Assembly: GCA_965233625.1 (NCBI GenBank)
Contig: OZ247499.1
Span: 2,542,001-2,606,000 of the forward strand
Direction of reading: 5' to 3'
Source of the DNA: G965233625 sp965233625
GTDB taxonomy: Bacteria; Planctomycetota; Planctomycetia; Pirellulales; Pirellulaceae
DNA length: 64,000 bases
Shown here piece after piece: positions 34,588-44,173 of the stretch. Positions within the stretch are counted from its first letter, which is position 1; each line of letters starts with the position of its first letter. Position numbers and translations under genes: made by a program. The notes beneath the pieces are model-generated. The model did not search any database and was not told the origin of the DNA. It worked only from the letters and a program-made list of their open reading frames with translations.

Positions 34588-35772
34588 TCAGCCCGTAACG
34601 GTTTTCAGGCGTTCTTCAAACCATTGCAGCTCGCGGGCGATACCGTCGGCCAACTGCGGTTGCTGCAGTTCCTGGGGCAGCACGCCCCAGGCGTAGGTTT
34701 CCACCTCGTAGTGGGTGCACTGCGGGTGATGGGTTTTCATCGCTTGCAGGCACTGCACGATCTGTTCACGCGAAGTCTTCAGCCGGCCGAATTCTTCCAG
34801 GTAGACCGGCACATGAAAATGCACCCGCCATTCGCCGGATAGCCGGCTCGCGTCTCCGGCCGCTGCCAGCGCGGTCTGTATCGCCTGCGGCAGATCTTCG
34901 TAAAAGGTCTCACCATCGCCATCGCGGATAACGGTCTGGTGCAGGTACCGGTCTTCCGCGAACGCCTGTAACTGCGCGATTGCGGCGGCCCGCTCACCGG
35001 GTTCGATCTCGTCCATGGGCAGACGCACAGCGGACGAGATCTGCACTTTACCCACTTCGATCCCCGCCGCGCGGAAAGCGGATAACACCTCCGCCTGATC
35101 TTCAAACATCACTGCCGCGTGGCACACATCGTGGCAGACGCGCAGATAGCGCCGCACCGTGCTTTCGTCGCCCGCCGGCAGCAGATACTTCTCGAACAGT
35201 TGAACAATGTCGGCAGCCCGCTGCAGCACGCAGCCCGGCTCAGGTTCGATGCAGATATGAATCAGCCGGCCGGTTTCTTCTTCCAGTTGTTTCAGCCGCA
35301 CGGCGACTCGCACCAGGCTTTCGGCAGCCGCCTGCATCTTCGCTTCGCCCGGATGCGGATCGCCCCAGGCAATGGGCACTGTCGAAATGCTGCCCTCGTT
35401 TCCCGCCGGTAATAAGCCGTGCAGAACGTCGATCAGCGTCAGCGTGTACTGCTCACGGTTGCTGTCAAACCACTCCGGCTGATACACCAGATGCTTCACC
35501 ACCGGCTGATGAAAGTCGCCGTACGGAAACCCGTTGAGCGTATACGGCGCCAGTCCGCGTTGGTTCAGCCACGCGGCAAAGGCGGCGGTCTGGTCGCCCT
35601 GGTTCAGGCTGGTTGCTGTTTCATTAGGAAGCCATAAGCCGACGCCCATTTCACCATCAGGTGCAACCGTCTTGCGCACCGCGGTCGCATGCTGATCGAG
35701 GTTCTTCTGATTAGTCTGCAGATCGGCGCCGGCATGCACATTGGTGCAGTAGCCTGTAAGAATATTTTCCAT
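34588..35772 (-). CDS. eboE: Metabolite traffic protein EboE
   Basis: The 394-residue protein has a xylose isomerase-like TIM-barrel layout: TGYCTNVHAGADL at the start, LNGFPYGDFH, a Glu in the barrel strand HICIEPEPGCVL, CHDVCHAAVMFED, GKVQISSA and a late HFHVPVYLE. These are the motifs of EboE, one of the eboABCDEF genes known from cyanobacteria (scytonemin precursor export) and many other bacteria. The ATG at 35772 is preferred over two TTG codons just before it. None of the other ebo genes (the UbiA-like prenyltransferase EboC, the hydrolase EboD and others) is visible nearby, so it is isolated here. It converges on the DUF423 gene with five bases between. Confidence 0.88.
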   Translation of the reverse strand: MENILTGYCTNVHAGADLQTNQKNLDQHATAVRKTVAPDGEMGVGLWLPNETATSLNQGDQTAAFAAWLNQRGLAPYTLNGFPYGDFHQPVVKHLVYQPEWFDSNREQYTLTLIDVLHGLLPAGNEGSISTVPIAWGDPHPGEAKMQAAAESLVRVAVRLKQLEEETGRLIHICIEPEPGCVLQRAADIVQLFEKYLLPAGDESTVRRYLRVCHDVCHAAVMFEDQAEVLSAFRAAGIEVGKVQISSAVRLPMDEIEPGERAAAIAQLQAFAEDRYLHQTVIRDGDGETFYEDLPQAIQTALAAAGDASRLSGEWRVHFHVPVYLEEFGRLKTSREQIVQCLQAMKTHHPQCTHYEVETYAWGVLPQELQQPQLADGIARELQWFEERLKTVTG

Positions 35773-35819
35773 CAACAATTCAGTTCAAGTGAATTTCTAG
35801 TCAGTCGTTGACTCGTGTT

Positions 35820-38800
35820 TTAAGGCAGTGGCTGCGTGGCGCGAAGGTAGGCGAACAGATCGCGGAGTTGCTGGTCTGTGAATTTCTCCAGCAATCCCGC
35901 TGGCATCAACGACTGCGGGTTGGCCTGCATTTCTTCAATCGAATCGCGTGGCAGCGATGTTTCCTGATCCGCTGCCGAGCGGACGACCACCACATTCTTA
36001 TCCTGCTGGGTGACCAGTCCGGTCAGAATGCGACCTTCTTCCGTCACGATGGTATAGGTCTCATACCCCTCGCGGATTTCAGCATCGGGCGCCAGGACGT
36101 TCATCAACAGACGTGTTATATCGCCGCGCTGATACGCCGTAAGATCCGGCCCGGCATCGCCACCTTTGCCAAACAGTTTGTGACACTTACCGCACAGGTT
36201 GCCGTACAATTCCTTGCCGTTGTACGGATTCCCCGCCGCCTCATTAATAACCGCGGTCAAACGGACAATTTCTTCGCGGTCCGCGGTCTTACCACCTGCC
36301 GGTAGCTTCCAGTGCGTGGCGATACCTTTTTCGATGGCGGCGCCGCCATGCAGTTTCATCCTACGGACGACAGTGACGGGAACTGCATCCGGCTTCAACT
36401 TGCCATCGTCAACGGCGTTTAGCAGTGCGCGGGTCCAATCGCCGCGACTAGCCAGCAGTTCGAGAATCACCTCGCGTGTATCCGCATCGGCTTTGGGAAT
36501 GACAGGAAGAAGCGTTGTGGCAACTTCGTCTTCGGCGAAGACTTGCAGAGCCGAGATCGCCGCGGTACGAACCGTTTTATTCCCGCCGCTCACGGCAATT
36601 TTCAGCAGCACCGGCAAAGCAGCGGGCGTTTTCACTTGCGAAAAGATGCCAACGTATCGCAAACGCCTGGCCTGATCCGCCTTCGTATCTGCAATGATCT
36701 GGAGCGCCTGCTCGACGGCTTTTTTGTCTCCCTGGCGAAGCTGCAGCGTAAGTGAATCGCCTGCCGCTTTGGCAAGTTCGTTCATCAACCGCGGAGGCAG
36801 CGCCGTCAGCGGCCGGCCGGCGTACGCCTGTTCAAAGCCGGCCAGCAGCTTGGCTGTGTGTTCTTTGGAAGGTGACTTCCGCAGTAACGCCTCGCAGGTC
36901 ATCAGTCCGACACGGTCGCCCGCGGTGGCGTAGCGTCTCATCAATCGCTGAAGAATGTGCTGGTTAACAATCGGCAGGCGCCACATTTCTTCCTCGCGCA
37001 GCATCGCCATCACCTGCTGACAGTGGTCCGCGTGATGTTCGATGGCCCACCAGAGAAGTAAAGGCAGATGCCCGTCGCCCGCGTCTTCACTGCGTTTCAA
37101 CAACGCCTTCACTAGTGGCAGCCCCTGATCGGCGGGCAGGCGCCGGGCGGAACAGGCCAGTTGGCTGCGGACTTCAACATGAGGTTCCGCAGCCGCCAGT
37201 TCCACCAGTTGGCGGGCGATCCCGCCGGAAATTTCGTGGTCATCGCATAGCAGCCGGACGGTCCACGCCCGCACATAGGGATCAACGTGTTTCAGCGTGT
37301 CGGCAGCCAACGTTTCATTAAATCCGCCGCATAGATTGATCGCCCACAATGCCTCCAGCGCTGTTTGTCCACGCCCACCTTCGAGCAGCTTTTTCAGTGG
37401 TGGCAGCATCGCTTGATCGCGACGGTCGCCAATCACGCGCAACGCCGTCTGGCGGCGCCAGCGGTTTTTGCTTTGCAAGGCTTCCAGTAACTCCGCAGCG
37501 GTGGCTGTGCCATAGTCGAACGGTTTGAAGCCGTTTGCTCCGGGTTGATGCAGCCGGTAGATGCGGCCGGACTTCTTATCTACGCGGCCTTGATAATGGC
37601 TGGCGTGGTCGATGCGTTGTTCGTAGAAATCCAGCACGTACAGCCCGCCGGCAGGTCCAGGCTGAATATCGACCGGCCGGAACCAGGTGTCAGCACTTGT
37701 CAGTGCGTAGCCGAGATCGTTGGTTTTGAAAGATGATCGCTCTGGCTGCATATCGCTGTATACAACATGGCTCTGCAGCGGCCCGACCCCGAACAGCTTG
37801 CCGTTATAAGCCGCTGGCAAACCACCGCCTTCGTAGATAGTAAATGTATGCGTGAACCTCGCGACGCGGTGGTGCTGCATGGCCGGGAAGTATCCGAAGG
37901 CGTAAGGATTAGAAAGCTCTCCGTGTTTGCCGAAGCCCTTCTGCGAATAGCTTCCTTGCAGGTAATGGAACCCGCGTGTGTCGCCACCATTATGGCCAGA
38001 AAAAATGCGGCCCTTGGAATCGATCTCAACGCCGAAGGTGTTGCCACCGCCTTCGCCAAAGACTTCGTACTTCCGCAATTCAGGGTGATACCGCCAGATT
38101 AACTGGCCGAGAGAGTGCACCGGTTCTGCCTCGCTGCCAGGTGTTTTTACATGTCCCGTCACGGTGCTGCCCTGCGCGGCGTATAGCCAACCATCTGGCC
38201 CCCAGCGCAGATTGTTGGCCACGGAATGCGAATCCTCCAGGCCGAAGCCTTCCAGATGCACCTCCGGGTCGCCGTCGGGCTTATCGTCGCGATTGGCGTC
38301 TTTGTAGAACAGCAGATAGGGCGGCTGCAGCACCCACACGCCGCCGCGTCCGATGGCGAAAGACGTCGCCAGGCTCAGGCCATCTACGAAGGTTTTGTGC
38401 TTGTCCGGCTTGCCGTCGCCGTCGGTATCTTCATGGATGGTGATCTTGTCGGCGCCGGGGAAATGATCCGGCGGCGGCAACGGCTTACGGTCATAAACCG
38501 TGCGTAGATACTTATCGCGGCTCACGGCCTTCAGCCCAGCGGGGTCGGGATACTGCAAGTAGTTGGCTACCCACATCCGGCCGCGCTCGTCAAACTTCAG
38601 TGAAAGCGGCTGGCCAAAATGCGGCTCTGCCAGCACCAGATCAACGTCCAGATCATCCGGCGTTTTCATATGCTTCAAAGTCTGCGCCGGCGGCAGCGGA
38701 CCGATCTCGCCCGGCAGCCGTCGCAGATCACGCCGGGCGTCCGCGGCGGGAATGACCTTGGCGAATGCGACTTCTGAATCCGCCGGCAATGCCGCTGTTT

Positions 38801-39308
38801 TCGCATCATCGCCAGCCCGCCACTGCCAGGCGCCGTGCATACGGATGGCGTGTTTAACGTGAAACAACACCGGCGCCGCGACGTTGAAGTTCTCGCGGGA
38901 GGTTAACTGATACATGCGAATCGCCACCGTATTGTTCTTGCCGGGGCGAAGTAACTTCGACGGAATATTCAGCTCCACCGATGTACCAAGTCCACTGCGG
39001 AAACGTGGCGGCATACTGCCCAGAGTGCCAACCTTCTTTCCGTTGAAGAAAATCTCGCGTGCGTCGTCAATCGATTCCACAAACAGCGTGGCATCTCCCC
39101 GCCAGGTGTCAGGCACTGTCACCGCACAGCGGAACCAGGCGTAACCATCGCGCGTCAGGCTGCCCTTCTTCATGCCGCTCTTCCAGACCTGCGGCACATC
39201 CACCATCTGCCAGGCAGCCAGTTCATCTGCGGCAGCGAATGTTGACGCGGCAAGGAACGAGGCGAAAGCAACGCAAAAAAGAGCGAAAACGCGAACAAAG
39301 GTGGGCAT
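35820..39308 (-). CDS. PVC-type dehydrogenase-like protein: beta-propeller, HEAT repeats and cytochrome c
   Basis: The 1162-residue exported protein starts at the ATG at 39308, behind AAAGGAAAG, where a signal peptide begins (PTFVRVFALFCVAFASFLAA). Domains in order: an N-terminal beta-sandwich (about 30-170; DTWRGDATLFVESIDDAREI); a propeller domain of the PVC membrane-bound dehydrogenase type (about 215-620; MWVANYLQYPDP, GPDGWLYAAQGSTVTGHV, GPAGGLYVLDFYEQRIDH); HEAT-like repeats (about 640-1000); and a C-terminal cytochrome c domain with CGKCH, followed by a conserved planctomycete extension (GRILTGLVTQQDKNVV, LPRDSIEEM). It probably oxidises a substrate, perhaps a sugar derivative, in the periplasm and passes electrons to haem. 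The substrate is unknown. Confidence 0.92.
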   Translation of the reverse strand: MPTFVRVFALFCVAFASFLAASTFAAADELAAWQMVDVPQVWKSGMKKGSLTRDGYAWFRCAVTVPDTWRGDATLFVESIDDAREIFFNGKKVGTLGSMPPRFRSGLGTSVELNIPSKLLRPGKNNTVAIRMYQLTSRENFNVAAPVLFHVKHAIRMHGAWQWRAGDDAKTAALPADSEVAFAKVIPAADARRDLRRLPGEIGPLPPAQTLKHMKTPDDLDVDLVLAEPHFGQPLSLKFDERGRMWVANYLQYPDPAGLKAVSRDKYLRTVYDRKPLPPPDHFPGADKITIHEDTDGDGKPDKHKTFVDGLSLATSFAIGRGGVWVLQPPYLLFYKDANRDDKPDGDPEVHLEGFGLEDSHSVANNLRWGPDGWLYAAQGSTVTGHVKTPGSEAEPVHSLGQLIWRYHPELRKYEVFGEGGGNTFGVEIDSKGRIFSGHNGGDTRGFHYLQGSYSQKGFGKHGELSNPYAFGYFPAMQHHRVARFTHTFTIYEGGGLPAAYNGKLFGVGPLQSHVVYSDMQPERSSFKTNDLGYALTSADTWFRPVDIQPGPAGGLYVLDFYEQRIDHASHYQGRVDKKSGRIYRLHQPGANGFKPFDYGTATAAELLEALQSKNRWRRQTALRVIGDRRDQAMLPPLKKLLEGGRGQTALEALWAINLCGGFNETLAADTLKHVDPYVRAWTVRLLCDDHEISGGIARQLVELAAAEPHVEVRSQLACSARRLPADQGLPLVKALLKRSEDAGDGHLPLLLWWAIEHHADHCQQVMAMLREEEMWRLPIVNQHILQRLMRRYATAGDRVGLMTCEALLRKSPSKEHTAKLLAGFEQAYAGRPLTALPPRLMNELAKAAGDSLTLQLRQGDKKAVEQALQIIADTKADQARRLRYVGIFSQVKTPAALPVLLKIAVSGGNKTVRTAAISALQVFAEDEVATTLLPVIPKADADTREVILELLASRGDWTRALLNAVDDGKLKPDAVPVTVVRRMKLHGGAAIEKGIATHWKLPAGGKTADREEIVRLTAVINEAAGNPYNGKELYGNLCGKCHKLFGKGGDAGPDLTAYQRGDITRLLMNVLAPDAEIREGYETYTIVTEEGRILTGLVTQQDKNVVVVRSAADQETSLPRDSIEEMQANPQSLMPAGLLEKFTDQQLRDLFAYLRATQPLP

Positions 39309-39544
39309 GACTTTCCTTTCAGGGTTACCGACAACTGCATAAGTTTCCGTTGTGAAAACGAACACAGTAAACGGCGTTTTCAGCCACTTCGCGAACAGGT
39401 AGTTGTGCAGTTGTCAGTAGGCGTGAATTGTAGCCCGTGGTCACGGCAGATTCAAAAAGCTGGGCTGTTTGCCTCGGCCGTTGCCTGTGGCTACGATAAT
39501 CTTCTCGATGTCATCCCACCTGAAGCATCCTTAAGGACCAACCC

Positions 39545-40564
39545 ATGAAACTTTCTGTTGCGTTTTCCTTCCTCGCGTTAGCAATCTGCGCCGCGCCCGC
39601 GCTGGCAGAAAAGCCTGCCGCATTGCCCAAACAGATTGGCGAAATCGAACGGCTCGATCCGGCATTCGACAAGCTGATTGCCGCGGATACGAAGATCGAA
39701 GTTCTGGCCGGCGGTTACGAATGGTCGGAAGGCCCGGTGTGGCTGCCTAAAGAGAACAAACTGCTGTTCAACGATATCCCCGCCAATCAGGTTATTCAGT
39801 GGAAAGAAGGCGAAGGCGCCAGCGTTTTCAAAGAAAAGGTTGGCTATTCCGGCAAGAAGCCTTTCACCGGCGGTGAACCCGGCGCCAATGGCATGATGCT
39901 CGATAGCAAAGGACGCCTTTACCTGTGCTGCCACGGCGACCGTTGCGTGAAGATGATGACGAAGAAAGGCAAGTTCAAGACGCTGGTTTCCAAGTACGAA
40001 GGCAAACGTCTGAACAGCCCTAACGATCTGATCTTCCACGCTAATGGTGATCTCTATTTCACCGATCCTCCGTACGGTCTTCCCAAGCGTTACGAAGACC
40101 CCGCCCGCGAACTCGACTGGTGCGGCGTTTACCGGCTGAGCAAAGATGGTGAACTGACCCTGCTGACTAAAGAGATGACCCGTCCCAACGGCATCGCCTT
40201 TTCGCCCGATCAGAAAACCCTCTACGTCGCGCAGAGCGATCCGGCTGCCGCGATCTGGAAGACTTTCCCCGTGAAAGAAGACGGCACACTGGGCGCCGGT
40301 AAGTTGTTCTACGACGCCACCAAGTGGGTCGGCAAGCGTCCTGGTCTTCCGGACGGCATGGCGATTGATGAACATGGCAACGTCTGGGCGACCGGCCCCG
40401 GCGGTGTGCTCGTGTTCTCACCCGCCGGCAAACTGCTGGGCCGCATTTCAACGGGCGAAAAGACCGCCAACTGCACCTTTGGCGCCGACGGCAAAACGCT
40501 GTTCATCACCGCGGACATGTATCTCTGCCGTGTGAAAACGCTGGTCAAAGGACTTGGTAAATAG
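39545..40564 (+). CDS. SMP-30/gluconolactonase/LRE family protein, exported
   Basis: The 339-residue protein starts at an ATG behind TTAAGGACC and has a signal peptide (KLSVAFSFLALAICAAPALA). The six-bladed propeller motifs of SMP-30 lactonases are visible: YEWSEGPVWLPKENKLLFND (metal-ligand Glu), RLNSPNDLIFHANGDLYFTD (Asn and Asp) and GLPDGMAIDEHGNVWATGPG (Asp). These enzymes hydrolyse sugar lactones such as gluconolactone using a divalent metal. The divergent neighbour is the PVC dehydrogenase-like gene, and a secreted sugar dehydrogenase making lactones for this enzyme would fit (inference). The gene is followed by a repeat-containing gap. Confidence 0.92.
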   Translation: MKLSVAFSFLALAICAAPALAEKPAALPKQIGEIERLDPAFDKLIAADTKIEVLAGGYEWSEGPVWLPKENKLLFNDIPANQVIQWKEGEGASVFKEKVGYSGKKPFTGGEPGANGMMLDSKGRLYLCCHGDRCVKMMTKKGKFKTLVSKYEGKRLNSPNDLIFHANGDLYFTDPPYGLPKRYEDPARELDWCGVYRLSKDGELTLLTKEMTRPNGIAFSPDQKTLYVAQSDPAAAIWKTFPVKEDGTLGAGKLFYDATKWVGKRPGLPDGMAIDEHGNVWATGPGGVLVFSPAGKLLGRISTGEKTANCTFGADGKTLFITADMYLCRVKTLVKGLGK

Positions 40565-40662
40565 CGAACGCACAGAAATGCGGACACATCGGTGCGGCGT
40601 TATCCAAGCGCCGCATCTGGTCCCTTTGGAATTGGTATCTACACAAATACTTCCGCAGCTCA

Positions 40663-40805
40663 CACCAACCCGAAGCGCGAGCGAGGGACGTTTGATTCAG
40701 TGCAGAAAACAAGGTGTTTGGGCCAAATAGCGCGAAGCCAAACGCAGCTTAAACGGGCCATTCGCACGAACGCGGGGCGTCCCTCGCTTGCGCTTCGGGT
40801 TAGTG
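40663..40805. repeat. Long intergenic inverted repeat (family 2)
   Basis: Arms of about 28 bases (40663-40690 and 40778-40805) are reverse complements with two mismatches; the core is AACCCGAAGCGC.AGCGAGGG. The spacer is 87 bases. The core differs from the repeat family at 33417. I recall similar AACCCGAAGCG-AGCGAGGGA motifs from other planctomycete intergenic regions, but could not check. It fills most of the gap between the SMP-30 and glycosyltransferase genes. Confidence 0.85.
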
Positions 40806-40850
40806 TTCTGTCCTTTATGAAGGCGTGAAAGCTGCTTCACCGGATAGCCC

Positions 40851-42128
40851 TTGCGTTATTTACTTTTTACGGTTGGCACGCTGGGTGATCTGCACCCGTA
40901 TCTGGCGTTGGGCAGCGCCCTGAAACTTGCGGGAAACGATGTCACCCTGATGACCAATGCGGAGTACCAGCCGCAGGTCGAGGCAGCGGGGCTGGACTTC
41001 ATCGCGGTGCAGTACGATGTATCAGGCAGATACGTCAATCACCCGGATTTCTTCGCGCCGTCGCAAACCTGGCGACTGGCGCTGCGGCACTGTTATCTCG
41101 GGCCCATGCGGCAGACCTACGAGGCGGTTGCCAGCCTTGCCGCCCAAGAGCGGGTGGGCGTTGTTTCCGCCGCCTGGGGATTCGGCGCCCGCATCGCACA
41201 TGAAGCGTTGGGCGTGCCGCTGGTGACGCTTCATTTAGAGCCGCACAACATCCGCAGTGGTTACAAGACGGCGAAGATGCATCCGCTGGTTACGTCGGAC
41301 TTGGCGCCCCGCTGGTTCAAACGTTTGCAGTTCTACATTGCCGATCGCTTCTTTATTGATCCTGAAATCGCAACTGCCGTTAACGCCTTCCGGCAGGAAC
41401 TGGGGCTGCCGCCGGTGCGGCAATTGCTGGACCGGTGGTGGAACTCACCGCAGAAGGTGGTGGGCCTGTATCCGGACTGGTTCTCGCCGCCACAACCGGA
41501 CTGGCCTTCGCAGCTTGAACTGGCGGGCTTTCCGCACGCAGAAACTTCCGCCCCACAGCACGAAGATGAAACGGCGGCGATTGAATTCGCCTCCCTCAAC
41601 CAGCCGCTTGTTTTCACAACTGGCTCTAACCAGCAGGACTCGAAGGAACACTTCGCCACCGCCATTGCGGTGTGTGAGAAGCTAGATCGCTGCGGCCTGT
41701 TACTTACGCCGCAGACGCTGCCCGTTCCGTCAGGCATCTCGCAGCGCATCAGGCAGTTCCGCTATGTCCCGCTCAACAGAATACTGCCGCACGCATCGGC
41801 CCTGGTGCATCACGGCGGCGCCGGAACGACCGCTGCTGCTTTGCACGCGGGTGTTCCGCAACTGATTACGCCCGGCGTTCACGGAGCTGCGGATATTGCC
41901 GACCGGGTGAAACGGCTGGGCGTCGCCGCAGTTGTTGCCGCAGGGCGTTTCAAACCCGCCGCTGTGAGCCGGGAATTGTCGCGGCTGCTGAACGATTCGC
42001 ACGTTAAGCGGCAGTGTGAAACTTACCGGCGCGAGATACAGCAGCAGAATGGCATCGAACGGTGCGCGGAGATCGTTCAATCCACTTGTGACACAAACAC
42101 GTCAGCGGCTGAACGGCGCCCGAAGTAA
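40851..42128 (+). CDS. UGT-type glycosyltransferase (GT1-like, GT-B fold)
   Basis: The 425-residue protein starts at a TTG codon: an in-frame TAG lies two codons upstream and the family-typical N-terminus RYLLFTVGTLGDLHPYLALG begins at once. The C-terminal nucleotide-sugar site reads LVHHGGAGTTAAALHAGVPQLITPG, which is characteristic of macrolide- and sterol-glucosyltransferase-like UGTs. Such enzymes move a sugar from a nucleotide donor to a small molecule or lipid. The acceptor is unknown. Its 3' end overlaps the convergent OCH1-like gene by 27 bases. It heads a group of four glycan-related genes (to 45016). Confidence 0.9.
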   Translation: MRYLLFTVGTLGDLHPYLALGSALKLAGNDVTLMTNAEYQPQVEAAGLDFIAVQYDVSGRYVNHPDFFAPSQTWRLALRHCYLGPMRQTYEAVASLAAQERVGVVSAAWGFGARIAHEALGVPLVTLHLEPHNIRSGYKTAKMHPLVTSDLAPRWFKRLQFYIADRFFIDPEIATAVNAFRQELGLPPVRQLLDRWWNSPQKVVGLYPDWFSPPQPDWPSQLELAGFPHAETSAPQHEDETAAIEFASLNQPLVFTTGSNQQDSKEHFATAIAVCEKLDRCGLLLTPQTLPVPSGISQRIRQFRYVPLNRILPHASALVHHGGAGTTAAALHAGVPQLITPGVHGAADIADRVKRLGVAAVVAAGRFKPAAVSRELSRLLNDSHVKRQCETYRREIQQQNGIERCAEIVQSTCDTNTSAAERRPK

Positions 42129-42830
42129 ATGCCCGGCCCACATGGTGGCGTGCATCGGCAGCGAAAACCAGGAATTGGCCGAATGGTGCACACCATGCGC
42201 GTTGCAGACTCTGGCAGCCTGCCGCCGGCGATCCGCATTCTTCTCCATGCAACTGGCCGGGAAGAAAAACTCACTGGGATAAACCTGCAAGTCTTCCTGC
42301 TGCTCTGCTTCGACAACGGCGTCAATAACTTCCGGCCCGGTCGTGCTTAAGACGTAAGAAACACGCGGCTCATAAAAACGCTGGCAACGCGACTTCGCGC
42401 ACATACTCTGCAGGACGGTTTTCCAGAACGGATGCCCAGGCGGAGACGCCATCAACGCGTTGCTGACATAGTCACGTCCACGGCGGAACCAGCCTAATCC
42501 GCCCTTCTCCCGCCCCAGCACAACGTGAGGTTCTTCAGCAAAATCCTCGAAGGACCGCAAGCACTCGAAGTCAATGTCCGCATAAACGCCGCCGAAGCGA
42601 TGCAGATACAGAACCCGCGCCATATCAGCACGTTGAATCGCCAGCGGATAGTTGAGATACACCGGCAACAACCAGCTGTAGTGCTGCTCCACAAGACGCT
42701 GATTATCATCATCCGTCCACAGCCGGTATTCCCACTGGGGATGCAGCTCCTTCCAGCCATTGACATAGCCCTCATATTGCGAGGGTAGGCTGCGGTTTTT
42801 CCAGGATTGATGTATGATCCGCGGAATCAT
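42102..42830 (-). CDS. OCH1-like/capsular glycosyltransferase with DXD motif
   Basis: The 242-residue protein begins IPRIIHQSWKNRSLP, followed by W.ELHPQWEYRLWTDDD, QRADMARVLYLHRFGGVYADID (DXD motif DID) and a distal Gly/His-rich stretch. This is the pattern of small GT-A enzymes of the GT32/OCH1 and capsule polysaccharide type, which add mannose or galactose. The ATG at 42830 has GGAAC six bases upstream; a GTG at 42845 is the alternative start. The gene runs against its neighbours within the glycan cluster, so it is transcribed separately. Confidence 0.88.
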   Translation of the reverse strand: MIPRIIHQSWKNRSLPSQYEGYVNGWKELHPQWEYRLWTDDDNQRLVEQHYSWLLPVYLNYPLAIQRADMARVLYLHRFGGVYADIDFECLRSFEDFAEEPHVVLGREKGGLGWFRRGRDYVSNALMASPPGHPFWKTVLQSMCAKSRCQRFYEPRVSYVLSTTGPEVIDAVVEAEQQEDLQVYPSEFFFPASCMEKNADRRRQAARVCNAHGVHHSANSWFSLPMHATMWAGHLLRAPFSR

Positions 42831-42956
42831 TGTGTGTTCCGTCACGCTAGCATTGGTGTCCGTCTGGGTGGTGTTATAAACCGCCCGGTGTCAAAACGAA
42901 ATACTGCCTACCGCAGTTTACGCGCAGGCGTATCGCCCACCGCGCGATAGTGTTCC

Positions 42957-44063
42957 ATGAACTTCGTCACACAACGTCCTCAAGCTCCGCAGCAGAAACC
43001 CGTCGCGCCGGTTTCGGTGGTCATTCCTACCTACAACGCGGGTGAGTACCTCCAAGAAACATTCGCGTCGATTGAGCAGCAGACGCACCTGCCGATTGAA
43101 GTCGTCGTGGTCGATGATCAGTCCACGGACGATACGGTAAATACGGTCAAGCAGCTTGCTGCCGCGTCTTCGATTCCCGTCACCCTTCTCACCACAGGCG
43201 TGAATAGCGGCTCACCCGGCCGCCCGATGAACCTGGGAGTCGAAGCGGCGAAGGGCGACCTGATTGCGGTCTTAGATCAGGACGACCTCTGGTTACCCGG
43301 GAAAATCGCAGGTCAAAGTCAGGCGTTACTTTCTGATGAGAAAATCAGCCTAGTGTGCTCGCTGTTTGACTACTTGAGACCCGGCGGCAATGACGGCCGC
43401 CATCCAGAAGCAACGCTAACGCGACTGCGACCTTCGCTTGATAAGCCCGGTGACTATTTCCGCTGCACAGGCCGGGCAGCTTTCGACCTTTTTGTCACCT
43501 GGGAAAACTTTATCGGCGGGTTTCCCGGGTTTATGTTCCGCCGCGCAGACTGGGTGGCGAAGCCGAAGTTTGATGAATCTCTGAAAGTCGCCAGCGACTT
43601 CGACTTTCTGTTCTGGTTAACTTCCCGCGGCGATATGGCTCTGCTGCCAGAGATTCACTACCTGCGCCGTGAACACGACAACAACGTCACGTATCACGAG
43701 ACGCCGCGCCTGCTGGATGTGATCCGCATTCTGCTGCGGCATATTGCGGCCCATGAATTCCAGCAGCGGCCGGATTACCGCCGGGCACTGGGCTGGAAGA
43801 TTCTCAGGCTCGCGCAATTTCTGGCGTACAGCGGCCATCCTTATCAGTCCGTACAAGTGCTGCGGCGATATTATCAGGTGCGAAAATTCCCGTCAGACTG
43901 GCTCCACATGCCCGCGGGCTACGCGCACCTTGCCTTGGCAAAACCGCTGCGAAAACTCTTGCAGTTCACGCAGTTGCGCAAAGCCGACCGCCAACAGGCG
44001 CGAGACGTCGTTGCCACGCTGGGCCAGCTACTGGATGAAAGCGGTGTTCTCTCGCAACCGTAG
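42957..44063 (+). CDS. Family 2 glycosyltransferase
   Basis: The 368-residue protein has an N-terminal GT2 domain with VSVVIPTYNAGEYLQETFAS, then VVVDDQSTDDT, AVLDQDDLWLPGK (metal-binding DXD-like DQD) and later FDESLKVASDFDFLFWL and LRREHDNNVTYHE. This is a GT-A fold enzyme using a nucleotide sugar to extend a glycan. The C-terminal 120 residues are helical and basic and may attach to the membrane surface or bind a partner. It is oriented like the downstream formyltransferase gene, 110 bases away, and divergent from the OCH1-like gene, pointing to one surface-glycan locus. Confidence 0.92.
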   Translation: MNFVTQRPQAPQQKPVAPVSVVIPTYNAGEYLQETFASIEQQTHLPIEVVVVDDQSTDDTVNTVKQLAAASSIPVTLLTTGVNSGSPGRPMNLGVEAAKGDLIAVLDQDDLWLPGKIAGQSQALLSDEKISLVCSLFDYLRPGGNDGRHPEATLTRLRPSLDKPGDYFRCTGRAAFDLFVTWENFIGGFPGFMFRRADWVAKPKFDESLKVASDFDFLFWLTSRGDMALLPEIHYLRREHDNNVTYHETPRLLDVIRILLRHIAAHEFQQRPDYRRALGWKILRLAQFLAYSGHPYQSVQVLRRYYQVRKFPSDWLHMPAGYAHLALAKPLRKLLQFTQLRKADRQQARDVVATLGQLLDESGVLSQP

Positions 44064-44173
44064 ACCGCCCGTTCGATCTTTCGCCAGCAAAAACTTTCTA
44101 AGGCTGGGGCTTACCACGGCCGATCATTCAGGGGTATGTGTTGCTACGGAAACAGTGTTTGAAGGCTGGACGA

